DNA of 64,000 nt from Phycisphaerales bacterium. GTDB taxonomy: Bacteria > Planctomycetota > Phycisphaerae > Phycisphaerales > UBA1924. The position numbers and the translations under genes are program-made. Below, piece by piece: positions 8,440 to 17,335 of this stretch (positions are counted from its first letter, which is position 1; every line of letters starts with the position of its first letter). The notes under the pieces were generated by a model. The model saw only the letters and a program-made list of their open reading frames with translations. It did not search any database and was not told the DNA's origin. The stretch covers positions 1 to 64,000 of the forward strand of contig DASPKU010000011.1 of NCBI GenBank assembly GCA_035627955.1. The letters are read 5' to 3'.

Positions 8440-10839
8440 ATGGCCATCCTTCGTCGTGCCGCGGCCTGGTCGAGCGTGCTGCTGATCGGCCTCTCTCCCC
8501 TGACCCTCTCCGCCCAGCCCACCGACACTCAGCGCCTCGCCGACCGCGCCGGCACCGCCAGCGTCGCCGAGCTCTCCGCCGTGTGGAACACCGCCCGCAG
8601 CGGTGACATCGAGAAGCTCAACGAGGCCCTCCAGAAGCTCGACCGCCCCAACGCCGCCGACAACTCCATCTCCGATGCCGCGACCAGCCTCGCCCGCCAC
8701 ATCGAGCAGCGCGAGCAGGACCGCGCCGCCCGCACCACCGAGGTCCGGGCCGAGCTCGACAAGCACCTCGCCACCCAGCCGATGACCGACATCATCCTGG
8801 GCAAGGCCCTCCGCAACGCCATCGAGCTCCACCTCATCGCCGAGGACAAGGACGCTCTGCTCCGCGAAGGTCAGATCAAGAGCCTGACCGACCGCGCCCG
8901 CAGCGCCGCCGCCGACGCCGAGAAGCGCGGCGACGTCGTCGCCGCGGGCGAGCTCTTCGTGCTGCTCGACGCCCTCTACGACGTCCCCGGCACCTACCGC
9001 GCCGACGTCCGCCGCATCATCCAGCGGCAGGAGATGCTCCGCCTCTACGTTCCCGAGAAGCTCTACAACCAGCGCGCCGCCCGCGCCCGCGCCATGGGCA
9101 ACGACGAGGAGCTCCCGCCCTACAACCCCTTCGGCGACGACTACACCGTCAAGACCAAGGGCATCGACGAGGTCATGATCCTCCGTGCCGCGGCCCGCGC
9201 CCGCCAGCACATCGAGCAGAAGCCCATCAACTCGCTCGTGGTCGGCGGCCTCGAAGCCATCCGAACCATGATGACCACGCCCGACCTCGTCGCGGCGTTC
9301 CCCAACATCGGCAACGACCAGGCCCGTCAGGACATGCTCAGCTTCATCGATGATGAAGTCGCCAAGGTCCAGGCCCGCGCCGACCGGCCCGGCGGCGGCC
9401 AGATGGACCAGGTGCAGATCGACAATCTGCTCGACCGACTCACGACCATCAACTCCGCGAGCGTGAAGGTGCCCAAGCAGGCGCTCCTGCACGAGTTCGG
9501 CAACGGCATGATGGCTCAGCTCGACGAGCACTCCGCCATCATCTGGCCCGACGAGCTGCACAAGTTCATCAAGAGCACCGAGGGCCGCTTCGTCGGCATC
9601 GGCGTGCAGATCGAGTACGACGAGCTCTTCAACATCCGCGTTGTCACTCCACTCGAGGGCACGCCCGCGCAGAAGGCCGGCATCCACCCCGGTGACATCA
9701 TCAAGGAAGTCAACGGCCACAACCTGCTCGGCCTTTCGCTCGACCAGGCCGTGGAGGTCATCACCGGCCCCGAGGGCACCGAGGTCACCCTCACCCTCGG
9801 CCGCCCCATCGAGGAGCAGATTGACTCCGCCGCCCCGAGCCCCGACGCCAAGAGCGACCAGAAACCGGCAAACCTGAAGGAAGCGGCCAAGCCCGAGGCC
9901 AAGGACCCCGAGGCCGAGCGCAAGGCCGCCATCGCCAAGGCCAAGGCACGCAAGACCGAGAACGTCACGGTCAAGGTCAAGCGCAGCCTCATCAACGTCG
10001 CCAGCGTGAAGGGCTGGAAGCGTGAGGGCATCCGCGAAGACCAGTGGGACTGGTTCGTGGACAAGGAGAGCAAGATCGGCTACGTCCGGCTGCTCCAGTT
10101 CAGCGAGTCCACCGTCTCTGAGCTCGACCGCGCCGTCGCGGAAATGAAGCGTCAGGGCGTTGCCGGCCTGGTGTTTGACCTCCGCAACAACCCCGGGGGT
10201 CTGCTCGACCAGGCAGTGAAGGTCTCCCAGCGCTTCATCCGCGCCGAGAACGCCCCCATCGTCATGACGCAGGGCCCCGGCGGCGTGATCGACCGGCCCG
10301 AGCTCAGCGAGCCCAGCCGCGCCAGCCTCGCCGATATCCCGGTCGTGTGCCTCGTCAACGAGAGCTCCGCGTCCGCCAGCGAGATCGTCTCCGGCGCCCT
10401 CTCGGTCTACGGCAAGAAGGGCATGATCGACGCCGTTGTCCTCGGCAGCCGCTCCTACGGCAAGGGCTCCGTGCAGAACGTCTGGCCCCTCGCGGCCAAC
10501 GCCCGCATGAAGGTCACTACCGCCTACTACATGCTGCCCGACAAAACCATCATCCACCGCCGCCAGGGCGCCAAGGCCTGGGGCGTGGAGCCCGACCTCA
10601 AGGTCGAGATGCTCCCCAAGCAGATGGAGAAGGCCCTTGTTCTCCGCCGTAATGCCGACGTCCGCCCCATCAACGAGAAGGGCGAGATCGTGCAGAAGGG
10701 CGAGACCCCCAACCCCGAGGACCTCATCCAGAAGGGCATCGACCTCCAGCTCGAAACCGCCCTCATGATCCTGCGGGCCAAGACCGTCGCCGACGCCGCG
10801 CAGGCCAAGGGCGTGTCGCACGCACAAGTCGTCAAGTAA
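8440..10839 (+). CDS. Secreted PDZ-domain S41 (C-terminal processing) peptidase
   Basis: From ATG 8440 (GGAG 8 nt upstream) the product has 799 residues with a signal peptide (RRAAAWSSVLLIGLSPLTLSAQ). A long N-terminal helical region is followed by a PDZ domain at about 380-460 (GRFVGIGVQI, GIHPGDIIKEVNG), a Lys/Ala/Glu-rich insert at about 460-520 (PEAKDPEAERKAAIAKAKAR) and the S41 catalytic core. The Ser region NESSASASE lies at 640-648 and the general-base Lys at K675 in SYGKGS, so the Ser/Lys dyad is intact. It probably trims or degrades proteins in the periplasm. It is followed by a hairpin and a strong terminator, so it seems monocistronic. Confidence 0.9.
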   Translation: MAILRRAAAWSSVLLIGLSPLTLSAQPTDTQRLADRAGTASVAELSAVWNTARSGDIEKLNEALQKLDRPNAADNSISDAATSLARHIEQREQDRAARTTEVRAELDKHLATQPMTDIILGKALRNAIELHLIAEDKDALLREGQIKSLTDRARSAAADAEKRGDVVAAGELFVLLDALYDVPGTYRADVRRIIQRQEMLRLYVPEKLYNQRAARARAMGNDEELPPYNPFGDDYTVKTKGIDEVMILRAAARARQHIEQKPINSLVVGGLEAIRTMMTTPDLVAAFPNIGNDQARQDMLSFIDDEVAKVQARADRPGGGQMDQVQIDNLLDRLTTINSASVKVPKQALLHEFGNGMMAQLDEHSAIIWPDELHKFIKSTEGRFVGIGVQIEYDELFNIRVVTPLEGTPAQKAGIHPGDIIKEVNGHNLLGLSLDQAVEVITGPEGTEVTLTLGRPIEEQIDSAAPSPDAKSDQKPANLKEAAKPEAKDPEAERKAAIAKAKARKTENVTVKVKRSLINVASVKGWKREGIREDQWDWFVDKESKIGYVRLLQFSESTVSELDRAVAEMKRQGVAGLVFDLRNNPGGLLDQAVKVSQRFIRAENAPIVMTQGPGGVIDRPELSEPSRASLADIPVVCLVNESSASASEIVSGALSVYGKKGMIDAVVLGSRSYGKGSVQNVWPLAANARMKVTTAYYMLPDKTIIHRRQGAKAWGVEPDLKVEMLPKQMEKALVLRRNADVRPINEKGEIVQKGETPNPEDLIQKGIDLQLETALMILRAKTVADAAQAKGVSHAQVVK

Positions 10840-10854
10840 ACTGCGGTGCCTGTG

Positions 10855-10880
10855 CCACGATCACGTCCTCGTGATCGTGG
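10855..10880. repeat. TCCT-loop palindrome (copy 2)
   Basis: CCACGATCACG (10855-10865) and CGTGATCGTGG (10870-10880) form a perfect 11-bp stem around TCCT, 15 nt after the S41 peptidase stop codon. It is a variant of the family at 581 and 21420, with the same arm length, loop size and preceding GTGCCAC context. Confidence 0.75.
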
Positions 10881-10899
10881 TTCCAGCAGTCGTTCCCCC

Positions 10900-10935
10900 G
10901 AGGCCACCGGCTCACCCGGTGGCCTCGTCTTTTTT
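10900..10935 (+). terminator. Rho-independent terminator
   Basis: GAGGCCACCGG (10900-10910) pairs perfectly with CCGGTGGCCTC (10916-10926) across CTCAC and is followed by GTCTTTTTT. It is a canonical intrinsic terminator closing the S41 peptidase transcript. Confidence 0.9.
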
Positions 10936-10936
10936 G

Positions 10937-10975
10937 TGCCTGGATGCCTGGATGCCTCCTGCCTTGATGCCTTCC
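10937..10975 (+). repeat. GCCTGGAT quasi-repeat
   Basis: Three or four imperfect copies of the word GCCTGGAT/GCCTTGAT occur directly after the terminator. The short-word, 8-11-nt-period style resembles the other arm-like repeats of this window, but I found no complementary arm nearby. Confidence 0.5.
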
Positions 10976-11066
10976 TCCTGATCCGATCCCTCCGCCTTCC
11001 TATCATCCCTGTCCGCACTTTCCTCCCCCGAACCCGGGACAAGGCGGGCACTGAGGTAGCTACCCG

Positions 11067-12272
11067 ATGGCGAACGTGACCGCGCGTCCGATGAACCCCG
11101 CAATGACCGATGGCCGCGGCCCTAAGGCCGAGCAGAGCCCGCGCCCCAGCGACTCCCTGCCCGCCTCCACGTTTATGAAGTGGCTGCGCGACATGTACCT
11201 CATCCGCGAGTTCGAGAACCGCACCGCCCAGGCCTACCAGCAAGCCAAGATCGGCGGCTTCTGCCACCTCTACATCGGGCAGGAAGCCCTCGTCGTGGGC
11301 ACCATCAACTCGGTAAACCAGGACGACCCCATCGTCACCGCCTACCGCGACCACGGGCACGCCCTCGCCCGCGGCATGTCGCCCGAGGCCTGCATGGCCG
11401 AGATGTACGGCAAGATCGGCGGCTGCGCCAAGGGCAAGGGCGGCTCCATGCACATGTTCGACCGCCCCAACTGGCTCTTCGGCGGGCACGGCATCGTCTC
11501 CGCGCAGAACCCGCTGGGCACCGGCCTCGCCTTCGCCGCCAAGTACGAGGTCGAGGTGCTCGGCAAGGCCCTGCCCAACCCCGGCGTCGAGCCCGGCCAG
11601 CCCGCCAAGAAAAAGGTCGCCCTGTGCTACATGGGCGACGGCGCGCTCAACCAGGGCGCCCTCCACGAGGCCATGAACCACGCCGGCCTCTGGTCCCTTC
11701 CGATCATCTTCATCGTCGAGAACAACGGCTACTCGATGGGCACCGCCATCGGCCGCGGCACCACCATGGCCGACAACCTCACCAAGAAGGCCGACGCCTA
11801 CGGCATCCGCGGCGAGATCATCGACGGCTTCGACGTCGTCGACCTCTACGACGAGTTCAAGCCTCTCGCCGACTGGTGCCGCGAGAACCAGAAGCCCGCG
11901 TTCGTCGACCTCAAGACCTACCGCTACCTCGGCCACTCCATGTCCGACCCCCAGAAGTACCGCACCAAGGAAGAGGTGGAGCAGTTCAAGGCCAAGGACT
12001 CCATCGACCGCCTCGCCGCCCAGCTCATGAACGAGCGCAAGGGGCCCGACGGGAAGCCCATGATGACCGAGCAGCAGTTCATGGACATGCAGTCCGAGGT
12101 CAAGGAAGCCGTCAAGCGCTCCCTCGACTTCGCCGAGCAGAGCCCAATCCCCGACGCCTCGGAGCTCTACACCGACGTCCTGCTCAACCCCATGAAGAAC
12201 ATGAGCCCCTCCGCCGAGTACACCCGCGGCACGCCGAACCCGCTGTTCGACCTCCGCGAAAACCTCGACTGA
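11067..12272 (+). CDS. pdhA: Pyruvate dehydrogenase E1 component, alpha subunit
   Basis: The 401-residue protein matches the alpha subunit of thiamine-diphosphate-dependent 2-oxoacid dehydrogenase E1, which decarboxylates pyruvate for acetyl-CoA formation. The ThDP/Mg motif is MGDGALNQG (189-197) through ENN (218-220). The N-terminal substrate region FCHLYIGQEA and the loop TYRYLGHSMSDP, with the serines that are phosphorylated in mitochondrial homologues, are present. Length is normal with a slightly extended polar N-terminus. The usual partner genes (E1 beta, E2) are not adjacent: a 63-residue membrane protein follows. Pyruvate is the likeliest substrate; branched-chain oxoacids are less likely. 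Confidence 0.88.
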   Translation: MANVTARPMNPAMTDGRGPKAEQSPRPSDSLPASTFMKWLRDMYLIREFENRTAQAYQQAKIGGFCHLYIGQEALVVGTINSVNQDDPIVTAYRDHGHALARGMSPEACMAEMYGKIGGCAKGKGGSMHMFDRPNWLFGGHGIVSAQNPLGTGLAFAAKYEVEVLGKALPNPGVEPGQPAKKKVALCYMGDGALNQGALHEAMNHAGLWSLPIIFIVENNGYSMGTAIGRGTTMADNLTKKADAYGIRGEIIDGFDVVDLYDEFKPLADWCRENQKPAFVDLKTYRYLGHSMSDPQKYRTKEEVEQFKAKDSIDRLAAQLMNERKGPDGKPMMTEQQFMDMQSEVKEAVKRSLDFAEQSPIPDASELYTDVLLNPMKNMSPSAEYTRGTPNPLFDLRENLD

Positions 12273-12291
12273 AGCAGGACGGAGCGCGCCG

Positions 12292-12483
12292 GTGATCCAT
12301 CCACGCGTGCTCTCTGTCCTGCTGGCGCTCACCGCGGCAGGCATGTTCCTGCTGTGCGGATTTATTCGCATGTGGTTGGGGGAGCCCGTTCCCGGGTGGT
12401 ACCGCTGGATGTGCCTGACCTACCTGATCCCCGCCGCGGCTTTCCTGATGAATCTTCCACAGTCCCTGCGCCAAGAGCGCTAG
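12292..12483 (+). CDS. Small two-TM membrane protein
   Basis: A GTG start with GGAG about 7 nt upstream gives 63 residues with two hydrophobic helices (VLSVLLALTAAGMFLLCGFI and WMCLTYLIPAAAFLMNL). It lies 19 nt after pdhA and could share its transcript. The stop TAG (12481-12483) overlaps the stop of the convergent gene inside GCTAGC. Function unknown. Confidence 0.55.
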   Translation: MIHPRVLSVLLALTAAGMFLLCGFIRMWLGEPVPGWYRWMCLTYLIPAAAFLMNLPQSLRQER

Positions 12484-13307
12484 CGCCCGCGGCGTCGCAG
12501 GAGCAGCAGCCCTGCGACCCCGCCAAAGCTCGCGGGCGATGGAACGATGTGAACGGTCGCCGGCACGAAGGTCGGTGCGCCGAAGACGGTGTTCGCGAAG
12601 AGTTCTGCCTCGTCGGCGTACCACCGCAGCGTTGAGGTCCCAACGCCCGCGAAACCTTCGGCAGCCCCAAACTCCATCGTCCGCGGTGCCAGCGTCGGAT
12701 GAAGCGTGATGGCCAGCTTCAGCACGATGACGGCGGTGACCTGATTGCTGAACGTCGGGTAGCGGGGATCCGAGACCGAGATGGGGTACGGCACCTGGCC
12801 GATCGCCATCCCGAGGCCACCGGTCGTGTTGTTCCCCTGCCCGATCCAACTCGTTGTGTTGTACTGGGCGATCCGCATGTACGACGTGCCGTCCACGTGA
12901 TTCAGGTAGCCGTACAACGGCGACGGCGGGTCGTACGACCCCCACGGCGAAATCCGTCCATACACGCCGGGCACGTCCGGGACGTGCCCCAGCGGCGTCG
13001 TTCCTGCCCCACCATCGTTCACGAAGCCAGAGAGGAAGTCACCCACAGTCGCGGCCGCGTTCACGTTCCAGTTCTTGAACGTCGGCTGGAACCACATGTT
13101 GGCGAGCCCGAAGGGGGTCTGGTTGCCCGTGTACGAGATCTTGACACGGAAGTCCAGCACCTGCCCGGGCACGGCCGTGATGGTGCTGCTCCAGTTTTTT
13201 TCGAGTGCCGGCGATACCTCGAACTCGACGAGCCCCTGCGCAAACGCAGGTGCACCGAGCCCGGCGCACAGCACCAACGAACAACCGGCAGCGCGCAGTG
13301 TGAGCAA
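12480..13307 (-). CDS. Secreted protein with PEP-CTERM-like C-terminal sorting signal
   Basis: I chose the TTG at 13305-13307, preceded by GGGAGAG at a good distance, because it starts directly at a signal peptide (LRAAGCSLVLCAGLGAPAFAQ). The longer ATG reading adds an Arg-rich, non-coding-like N-terminus. The 275-residue mature part is beta-rich with Gly/Asn/Tyr-rich stretches (SYTGNQTPFG, YNTTSWIGQGNNTTGG). The C-terminus has the tripartite sorting form VPSPASFGGVAGLLLLRRRGR (PSP motif, hydrophobic helix, arginines), as in exosortase or archaeosortase substrates common in Phycisphaerae. It is likely a surface protein. No exosortase gene lies in this window. Confidence 0.75.
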   Translation of the reverse strand: MLTLRAAGCSLVLCAGLGAPAFAQGLVEFEVSPALEKNWSSTITAVPGQVLDFRVKISYTGNQTPFGLANMWFQPTFKNWNVNAAATVGDFLSGFVNDGGAGTTPLGHVPDVPGVYGRISPWGSYDPPSPLYGYLNHVDGTSYMRIAQYNTTSWIGQGNNTTGGLGMAIGQVPYPISVSDPRYPTFSNQVTAVIVLKLAITLHPTLAPRTMEFGAAEGFAGVGTSTLRWYADEAELFANTVFGAPTFVPATVHIVPSPASFGGVAGLLLLRRRGR

Positions 13308-13389
13308 TTGAACTCTCCCGTCCGCCCTCTCTCCTGCCGGCGCAGAGCCTACCACGAATGGGCGGCGAAGGAAGTCCTTTCCTAGGCCG

Positions 13390-13995
13390 CTACCTTCGCA
13401 GGAAGTACGCCGCATACTCAAACTCGTCCGCGTCCACCACCACCGGCACCCACGACGTCGAGCTCTCGCTGTACGCATCGGACCCGCGCCGGCTGAAGTC
13501 GGTGCCGGTCGTGTAGGTGGTCACCGGCTCCCGCACGATCTCCTCGGTCTTCCCTAGGTAGAACCGCGCCCACACCACCTCGTTGGCGCCGATCTTCCGC
13601 GCAAACCGCCGCAGGTCGCTGTCTAGCTGCGGCTTCAGCGGCGCCGTCGTGCGGAACTCCGTCCGCCCCAGGATGTGCACGCCCTTGGGCTCGCCCGTTA
13701 CCTGCAGCGTCCGCAGGAACGCGGCCTTGTGCTCCCGCTGCCGCGACTCCGGCCACTGCCCGCGCGGCACGTCGCTCCTGGCCTCCGCCTCCTTGAGCTC
13801 CTCCAGCCCATCGATCAGCCGTTTCCAATCCACCTCGCGCACGCTCACTGGCGCCTCCGTTGGTAATGGGCTCGCAACCGCGGAGTCCGACACCGGCGAC
13901 TCGGGGATGAACTCACGCTCCCAGTGCGACGCGGCACACCCTTGGAAGACAACAGGAACGAAGAGCACGAACGCAAGCACAGCCAGTCGGGACAT
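13390..13995 (-). CDS. Predicted lipoprotein
   Basis: The 201-residue product begins MSRLAVLAFVLFVPVVFQGC, a signal peptide with lipobox FQGC. The mature part has a charged helix (DWKRLIDGLEELKEAEARSD) and then a mixed alpha/beta domain ending DEFEYAAYFLRR. A second ATG two codons upstream (14001) is equally possible. It follows the phosphoesterase gene by about 10 nt on the same strand, so it is probably the last gene of that cluster. No known family recognised. Confidence 0.65.
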   Translation of the reverse strand: MSRLAVLAFVLFVPVVFQGCAASHWEREFIPESPVSDSAVASPLPTEAPVSVREVDWKRLIDGLEELKEAEARSDVPRGQWPESRQREHKAAFLRTLQVTGEPKGVHILGRTEFRTTAPLKPQLDSDLRRFARKIGANEVVWARFYLGKTEEIVREPVTTYTTGTDFSRRGSDAYSESSTSWVPVVVDADEFEYAAYFLRR

Positions 13996-14010
13996 GCCCA
14001 ACTGTAACTC

Positions 14011-14823
14011 TCAGCCGCACACCCATCCGTGCTCCCCCTTCACGAACGTCTCCGCCAGCGACGCCGCGAACGAGTTCCCGTCCGCGTTCCACAGGTACCG
14101 GTCGATCGACATCCGCTCCCGCTCGATCCGCACCACGTTGAACGCACCCGCCTCGCCCCTGGCCCGCATCGACACCGTCCCCGCCTGGATCAGCACCGTC
14201 CCCCACTCCTGCCGCCCCTCCAGCTCGCTGTGCACGGCCCGGCAGTGCGTCCACGAGGTGTGCAGGTGCCCCGTTAAAGCGGCGTCCACACGGCAGGCCG
14301 ACATCGCCCGCAGCGCCTCCGCCGCGTTCTCAATGGGCTCCTTGTCGGACTCCTCCGTGACCACGAACGGGTGATGACTCGCCAGCACCCGCACCCGCTC
14401 GCCCCCAGCCCCACAGAACACGCTCTGCATCCGCGCGATCTGCTCCTCGTTCAGCCGCCCATCCTGAATGGTCAGCGAGCGCGAGCTGTTCAGCCCCAGC
14501 ACCACCATCTCCTCATCCTCGTACACGGGCTCCGGGTCCGGGTTGATGTGCCGCTTGTACCCCCACAGCGGAGCCGCGAACCGCGCCGCCACGTTGTACA
14601 GCGGCACATCGTGGTTCCCCGGCACCACTAGGCGCGGCCCCGGGATCGACTCCAGGAACCGCGCCGCCTCCTTGAACTGCCACCCCCGCGCCCGCTGCGT
14701 CAGGTCGCCGGTCACCACGGTCAGGTCCGGCCTCACCTGCACAGCCGCCTCCCGCAGCGGCCGCAGAATGGCCGCGTCCAGCATGCCAAAGTGCAGGTCG
14801 GAAATGTGCAGGATCGTCCGCAT
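14011..14823 (-). CDS. Calcineurin-like metallophosphoesterase
   Basis: The 270-residue protein carries the five metallophosphoesterase motifs in order: HISDLHFG (6-13), VTGDLTQ, VPGNHD, SHHPF and ALTGHLHTS. These bind a di-metal centre for phosphodiester or phosphomonoester hydrolysis. The fold resembles CpdA/YfcE-type cytosolic enzymes; there is no signal peptide. It lies 9 nt downstream of the lipid-kinase-like gene, so it is likely co-expressed with lipid phosphate metabolism. A UDP-diacylglucosamine hydrolase-like role is possible, but the motifs do not decide substrate. Confidence 0.85.
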   Translation of the reverse strand: MRTILHISDLHFGMLDAAILRPLREAAVQVRPDLTVVTGDLTQRARGWQFKEAARFLESIPGPRLVVPGNHDVPLYNVAARFAAPLWGYKRHINPDPEPVYEDEEMVVLGLNSSRSLTIQDGRLNEEQIARMQSVFCGAGGERVRVLASHHPFVVTEESDKEPIENAAEALRAMSACRVDAALTGHLHTSWTHCRAVHSELEGRQEWGTVLIQAGTVSMRARGEAGAFNVVRIERERMSIDRYLWNADGNSFAASLAETFVKGEHGWVCG

Positions 14824-14832
14824 GGCAGCCAG

Positions 14833-15723
14833 TCACGCCTCCGCCGGCACGATCACCCGCAGCGCCCCCGGCAGCACGCGGCAGCGCAGCGGGGTCTTCA
14901 TCCGCACGATCTCGCCATCAATCCCCACCTTGATCGATCCGAAGCTCGTCCGGATCGTGATCTCTCTCCCGCACAGCTCATCCAAGTCGCGCGACCCCCG
15001 CAGCCGCCCCAGCGATGCCCGCAACGCCTGCATGATCAACCCCCGCGGCCCGCGCCTCCTTGTAATCACCAGCGACAACCGCCCATCGCTCAGCGTCGAA
15101 CGCGTGCCCGCCCCAGGCGCGTCCAGCCGGTACTCGTTGTTCCCCACCAGCACCGCTGGCGTGATCCGCGAGAGCCGCTGCCCATCCACATCGATGTGCA
15201 CCCACAGCTGCGGCAGCCGCCGGAACACCCGCAGCATCGCCCACGCCCGCTTCACATACCGCAGCACCTTCGGCAGCCGCCTCGCCTCCCCCCGCGCCTC
15301 CACGAATGCCGGGTACACCCCGATACTCAGGTTGTTCAGGAACCGCCGCCCGTTCACCTCGCCGACATCAATCGCCCGCGAAACGCCGCTCGCCAAGTTC
15401 GCAACAGCCCCCTCCAGCGTCAGCGGGATCCGCAGGTCCTTCGCGAGGTGGTTGAACGTCCCCAGCGGAAGGATCCCCAGCGCCGACCCGCTCCCCACCA
15501 GCACCGAAGCCACCGCCGACACCGTCCCGTCACCGCCCGCGGCCACCACCGTCTCCACCCCGCCCGCTACCAGGCTCCGCGCGATCACATCGACCTTCTC
15601 CTCGCCCTGCGGGCAATGCACCGTCGCCTCAATCCCCGCGCTCCGCAACAGCGGCTCCAGCTGCGCCGGCGTCGTCTGCAACGGCCCCGAACTCGCGTTC
15701 AGAATGATCGCAACGCGGGGCAT
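14833..15723 (-). CDS. Diacylglycerol/sphingosine kinase-family lipid kinase
   Basis: From the ATG at 15721-15723 the protein has 296 residues and begins MPRVAIILNASSG, the DAGK catalytic-domain N-terminus. The nucleotide-binding motif AAGGDGTVSAV lies at 61-71 and LPLGTFNHLAKD at about 85-96. The C-terminal beta-sandwich typical of YegS/DgkB ends in a region with IKVGIDGE. It phosphorylates a lipid hydroxyl at the membrane; substrate unknown. The start lies 2 nt beyond the PAP2 stop, so the pair (lipid phosphatase then lipid kinase) is translationally coupled. Confidence 0.87.
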   Translation of the reverse strand: MPRVAIILNASSGPLQTTPAQLEPLLRSAGIEATVHCPQGEEKVDVIARSLVAGGVETVVAAGGDGTVSAVASVLVGSGSALGILPLGTFNHLAKDLRIPLTLEGAVANLASGVSRAIDVGEVNGRRFLNNLSIGVYPAFVEARGEARRLPKVLRYVKRAWAMLRVFRRLPQLWVHIDVDGQRLSRITPAVLVGNNEYRLDAPGAGTRSTLSDGRLSLVITRRRGPRGLIMQALRASLGRLRGSRDLDELCGREITIRTSFGSIKVGIDGEIVRMKTPLRCRVLPGALRVIVPAEA

Positions 15724-15725
15724 GG

Positions 15726-16538
15726 CTACGGCGTTCCTTTCGCCCCACCCCCCGCCGCAACCTCGACCCGCTCCCGAAGCGCTCGCCGCCGAAGCGTATT
15801 GAGCAGGGTCGCGCTCAGCGCCACCCACGAGAACGCCACGGCCTGCGCCGCCAGCACGTCCGTCAGGTAATGAACGCCCAGGTACATCCGCGTGAACGAC
15901 ACCACCACGATCAGCAAGCCCGCCACCGCCACCACCCTCACGCGGTTCCTCGCCCCCCGCACCGACCGCACCAGAATCACCGCCACCGCCGTGTACAGCA
16001 GCGTGGCCCCCGCCACGTGCCCGCTCGGGAAGCTGTACCCGTGCGCACTCGCCAGCGGTTCGTCGAAGACGGGTCGCGCCCGCAGGAACGCGTGCTTCAG
16101 TGCCGTGTTCAGCGCCAGACCCGCCGGCACGCTCAGGAACAGGAACAGCGCCCGCCACCGCTCTCCTGCCTTCCAGAACAACCCCGCGAGCACCAGCCCC
16201 GTCACGATCACGACCACCGGGTCACCCAGCCCAGTCAATGCCAACATCACCACCGTGAGCCCCGCGCTCGCGCTGTCGTGCAGCCACTCCGCCACCGCTC
16301 CATCCCACCTCGCGATGTCGTCCTGCTCGTGCACTGCATCCGCGATCTCGACAAACGCCCACAGCCCGGCCGCGATGGCCAGCACCCCGATTGTGAATGA
16401 AAGCCCCAGGTGCCCCCTCCGGCTGAGCCGCCCGCGCACGAACAGCAGCACCACCATCGCGGCCTGCCGCCACCACGCACTCGACCTCAGCACTTTCACC
16501 TCCTCATCCTGCGCCCCCGTCCTCAAGCACCGCCGCAA
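15726..16538 (-). CDS. PAP2-family membrane phosphatase
   Basis: The 270-residue integral membrane protein shows the three PAP2 motifs: KHAFLRARP, YSFPSGHVAG and SFTRMYLGVHYLTDV (containing R and H-xxx-D). These form the active site for undecaprenyl pyrophosphate or phosphatidic acid dephosphorylation at the outer face of the membrane. About six TM helices are visible. A GTG 14 codons downstream is an alternative start. It heads a four-gene minus-strand cluster (PAP2, lipid kinase, phosphoesterase, lipoprotein) with gaps of 2-15 nt. Confidence 0.9.
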   Translation of the reverse strand: MRRCLRTGAQDEEVKVLRSSAWWRQAAMVVLLFVRGRLSRRGHLGLSFTIGVLAIAAGLWAFVEIADAVHEQDDIARWDGAVAEWLHDSASAGLTVVMLALTGLGDPVVVIVTGLVLAGLFWKAGERWRALFLFLSVPAGLALNTALKHAFLRARPVFDEPLASAHGYSFPSGHVAGATLLYTAVAVILVRSVRGARNRVRVVAVAGLLIVVVSFTRMYLGVHYLTDVLAAQAVAFSWVALSATLLNTLRRRALRERVEVAAGGGAKGTP

Positions 16539-16622
16539 CCCCGCGTGAACACACCGCCTGACCGCCCGCGCAACCCCACCAACATCGGCCCTACATTCAC
16601 CCAGCCAGAGCGGAGCCGCACC

Positions 16623-17189
16623 ATGATCTCATCCGCCGTTCACGCCCCGCCCACCTTCGCATGCCTGCCTCTGCCACCCGCCGACACCGACCTCGACGCC
16701 CTCGCTGACCTGCTCGTCGACGCCGTGGATTCCGGCGCTGCCGTCAGCTTCCTCGCGCCGCTCACGCACGCGCACGCCGCGGAGTGGTGGCGCAACTCGC
16801 TCGCCGCCGCCTCCACTTCCGGCGCCGTCATCCTCACCGCCCGCGATCAGCAGGGCCTCGCCGCCACCGTCCAGCTCCAGCCCGCCTGGGCACCCAACCA
16901 GCCCCACCGCGCCGAGGTCTGCAAGCTCATCGTCCACCGGCGCGCCCGCTCGCGGGGCCTCGCCACCGCACTCATGCACGCCGCCGAACGCGAGGCCCTC
17001 GCCCGCGGCTGGACGCTGCTTACCCTCGACGCCCGACGCGACGCCGACGCCGTGCACCTCTACCGCAAGCTCGGCTGGACCGAGGTCGGCACGATCCCCC
17101 GCTATGCCCTAAACGCCGACCGCACCGCCTACCACGACACCGTCATCTTCTACAAAGAGGTGGCCCCGCCGCCGCCCACCCCGCGGTAA
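16623..17189 (+). CDS. GNAT-family N-acetyltransferase
   Basis: ATG 16623 with GGAG 8 nt upstream gives 188 residues. The acetyl-CoA-binding region is VCKLIVHRRARSRGLATALM (the R-x-x-G-x-A signature with Ser-Arg) and the C-terminal part reads VHLYRKLGWTEVGTIPRYAL, a typical GNAT motif B. The closing FYKEV is like phosphinothricin/IAA acetyltransferases. The acceptor is unknown. It ends 73 nt before the fMet tRNA on the opposite strand. Confidence 0.85.
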   Translation: MISSAVHAPPTFACLPLPPADTDLDALADLLVDAVDSGAAVSFLAPLTHAHAAEWWRNSLAAASTSGAVILTARDQQGLAATVQLQPAWAPNQPHRAEVCKLIVHRRARSRGLATALMHAAEREALARGWTLLTLDARRDADAVHLYRKLGWTEVGTIPRYALNADRTAYHDTVIFYKEVAPPPPTPR

Positions 17190-17215
17190 CCAAGCGAACG
17201 CCCAGCGGCACACCC

Positions 17216-17253
17216 CAAAAACGACAAGGGCCCGCGCCTCGCGCGAGCCCTTT
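17216..17253 (-). terminator. Terminator downstream of tRNA-fMet
   Basis: On the minus strand GGGCTCGCGC and GCGCGGGCCC form a GC-rich hairpin with loop GAG, followed by TTGTCGTTTTT. It lies immediately beyond the tRNA 3' end. On the plus strand the same hairpin is followed by CCCTTT and may also stop the GNAT transcript. Confidence 0.7.
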
Positions 17254-17261
17254 CGTTGAAG

Positions 17262-17335
<74 letters not shown>

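Noticed and set aside
8362-10827. An 820-codon open frame antisense to the S41 protease, and many similar long antisense frames (for example over valS, pdhA and serS)
   Set aside because: In this GC-rich DNA the antisense of a real gene stays open. Composition is Gly/Ala/Val/Asp-rich without motifs, while the sense strand has clear families.
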